A stretch of DNA of 33,629 bases from Alphaproteobacteria bacterium (GTDB lineage Bacteria; Pseudomonadota; Alphaproteobacteria; Puniceispirillales; Puniceispirillaceae): NCBI GenBank assembly GCA_018666135.1, contig JABJAN010000028.1:1-33629 (forward strand), in the 5' to 3' direction. The position numbers and the translations under genes are program-made. The notes below the pieces were generated by a model. The model was not told the origin of the DNA. It ran no database searches and saw only the letters and a list, made by a program, of their open reading frames with translations. Below, in pieces: positions 32,881 to 33,629 of the stretch (positions within the stretch are counted from its first letter, which is position 1; each line of letters opens with the position of its first letter).

Positions 32881-33106
32881 CATTGTGCCTGTTATTAAAA
32901 TCACAGCGAATCCAAGAACCATCCGCACTATGAGTGAGCATGTTGATGTTGATGTATCAGGTATTTTAAGACGTGAAACCACAATTGACGAAGCAGGCGA
33001 TCAGCTGATAGATATGATTATTCGTACAGCTAATGGTCGAAATACGGCTGCTGAAGCACTTGGTCATCGAGAATTTTCAATGACCAAATTATATCGATCA
33101 GCTTAA
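32861..33106 (+). pseudogene. UxaA-family (altronate/galactarate dehydratase-like) C-terminal fragment
   Basis: From a TAA at 32858-32860 the plus-strand frame runs [20 protein letters not shown], then [40 protein letters not shown] and [17 protein letters not shown] before TAA 33104-33106. This resembles the C-terminal 75 or so residues of UxaA-family hydrolases (altronate, galactarate or sulfolactate-type lyases), including the PVIK..aNP, M-D-V-D/N and EALGH blocks. The family is several hundred residues long, so nearly all of the protein is missing, and the frame closes at the same point where the opposite-strand DUF2141 fragment begins. A GTG at 32885 or ATG at 32930 could start a short peptide, but no good ribosome site supports it. 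Confidence 0.68.
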
Positions 33107-33140
33107 AAAAGGAGGGCGGAGGAGAGCTCTGCCTCAATCT

Positions 33141-33629
33141 TTGGAACATATTTTTATAAAAACGCAAGAAGCGATGCAAAGCGTGTGCGATGCTTTTGAA
33201 TCTCATGGAATAACCAAGCATAATGCTGAGATAGTTGCGCATCATTTAGTTTTGGCTGAAACCGACGGCCAATTGGGACATAGTCTTTCAAGAGTGAGGA
33301 GCTATCTGGCGCAAATTAAAAGTGGAAAAGTAAATATCAGTTCTTCTATCAGCTCGCAATTTCAGGGAAAGGGGTGGCTAGCACTAGATGCAGATCATGG
33401 ATTTGCATTTCCAGCATTAGACCATGCTTATTCGCAAGCGATGCCATTAATTCGTGAAAATGGAGCCCTTCTGGTTACGATTAATAAATCCCACCATGCA
33501 GGCGTTCTAGGTCATCATGTTGAGCGATATGCAGAGCAGGGGGTTGTTGCGCTTATGTTTTCAAATACCCCGGCTGCGATGGCGCCTTGGGGTGGCTCCA
33601 CCCCTATCTTTGGAACCAATCCAATTGCA
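33141..33629 (+). CDS. Ldh_2-family malate/L-lactate dehydrogenase-like oxidoreductase (partial)
   Basis: The frame is open to the right edge. It reads LEHIFIKTQEAMQSVCDAFE, AETDGQLGHSLSRVRSYLAQ, ADHGFAFPALDHA, INKSHHAGVLGHHVERYAEQ and FSNTPAAMAPWGGSTPIFG-TNPIA. These are landmarks of the Ldh_2 NAD(P)-dependent dehydrogenases: the GH-LSR block, the catalytic-His NKSHHAG loop, and the APWGG..P.FGTNPIA nucleotide-site strand. Members reduce or oxidise 2-hydroxyacids such as malate, ureidoglycolate or sulfolactate; the substrate cannot be told. There is no ATG in the right place. TTG 33141 is proposed, with purine runs at 33109-33126 (AGGAGG, GGAGGAG) rather far upstream; ATG 33174 is a later alternative. 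It follows the UxaA remnant closely, suggesting a former catabolic operon. Confidence 0.8.
   Translation, partial: MEHIFIKTQEAMQSVCDAFESHGITKHNAEIVAHHLVLAETDGQLGHSLSRVRSYLAQIKSGKVNISSSISSQFQGKGWLALDADHGFAFPALDHAYSQAMPLIRENGALLVTINKSHHAGVLGHHVERYAEQGVVALMFSNTPAAMAPWGGSTPIFGTNPIA

Noticed and set aside
33030-33245. 71-codon minus-strand frame across the UxaA remnant and dehydrogenase start
   Set aside because: It is antisense to two frames with clear protein-family signatures and has no recognisable content.
1-33629. CRISPR array, insertion sequence, prophage or toxin-antitoxin module
   Set aside because: No regularly spaced repeats, transposase, integrase, capsid or toxin-like frames were seen; the only repeats are short tandem units of 12-15 bp.

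Overview
The window looks like a piece of an alphaproteobacterial chromosome with a low-GC, compact genome. The GC impression is by eye and was not computed. The lineage call rests on several lineage-typical features: EipB (DUF1849), a DnaA-like HdaA beside purM and a DUF2066 gene, a tiny aa3-type cytochrome c oxidase subunit IV gene, a dihydroorotase paralogue without its metal-binding HxH next to pyrB, and the order lptF-lptG-surA-pdxA-rsmA beside gmk. A SAR116-like marine lineage would fit, but that is inference. Almost everything is core housekeeping. Genes are tightly packed, with many 1-4 bp start/stop overlaps, and no stretch over 300 bp lacks a gene. I saw no insertion sequence, phage gene or CRISPR array.

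Layout. 1-1730 (+): the 3' end of fabF, then mltG and gmk (fatty acid synthesis, peptidoglycan, nucleotides). 1790-7254 (-): a five-gene overlapping operon lptF-lptG-surA-pdxA-rsmA (LPS export, outer-membrane protein folding, vitamin B6, 16S rRNA methylation), in which lptD is missing from the place it usually occupies. 7453-9998 (+): pepA-holC, then ndk with a clear terminator fed by a 15-bp tandem repeat. 10125-12101 (-): purM-purN and a 43-49 aa cytochrome oxidase subunit. 12185-14786 (+): a DUF2066 lipoprotein-like or exported protein, hdaA and an atypical SDR. 14775-15947 (-): rnd. 16225-17073 (+): eipB. 17128-27983 (-): a long co-directional run ruvX-pyrB-pyrC-plsY-dprA-topA-rnr-rpmG-ROK kinase. 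28044-31291 (+): gatCAB. 31288-32235 (-): a LysR regulator. 32465-32556 (+): tRNA-Ser(GCU).

The last kilobase is the only region that looks rearranged. The C-terminal part of a DUF2141 protein (- strand) abuts, back to back, the C-terminal part of a UxaA-family dehydratase (+ strand). Both lack their 5' halves at the same point (about 32,860-32,885), as if one deletion had removed the facing ends of two divergent genes beside the tRNA. An Ldh_2-family dehydrogenase follows the dehydratase remnant and runs off the right edge.

I did not find a convincing undescribed multi-gene system. The most informative anomalies are the double-truncation scar, the missing lptD, the metal-ligand-less PyrC, the SDR without the canonical YxxxK, and the repeat-fed ndk terminator.
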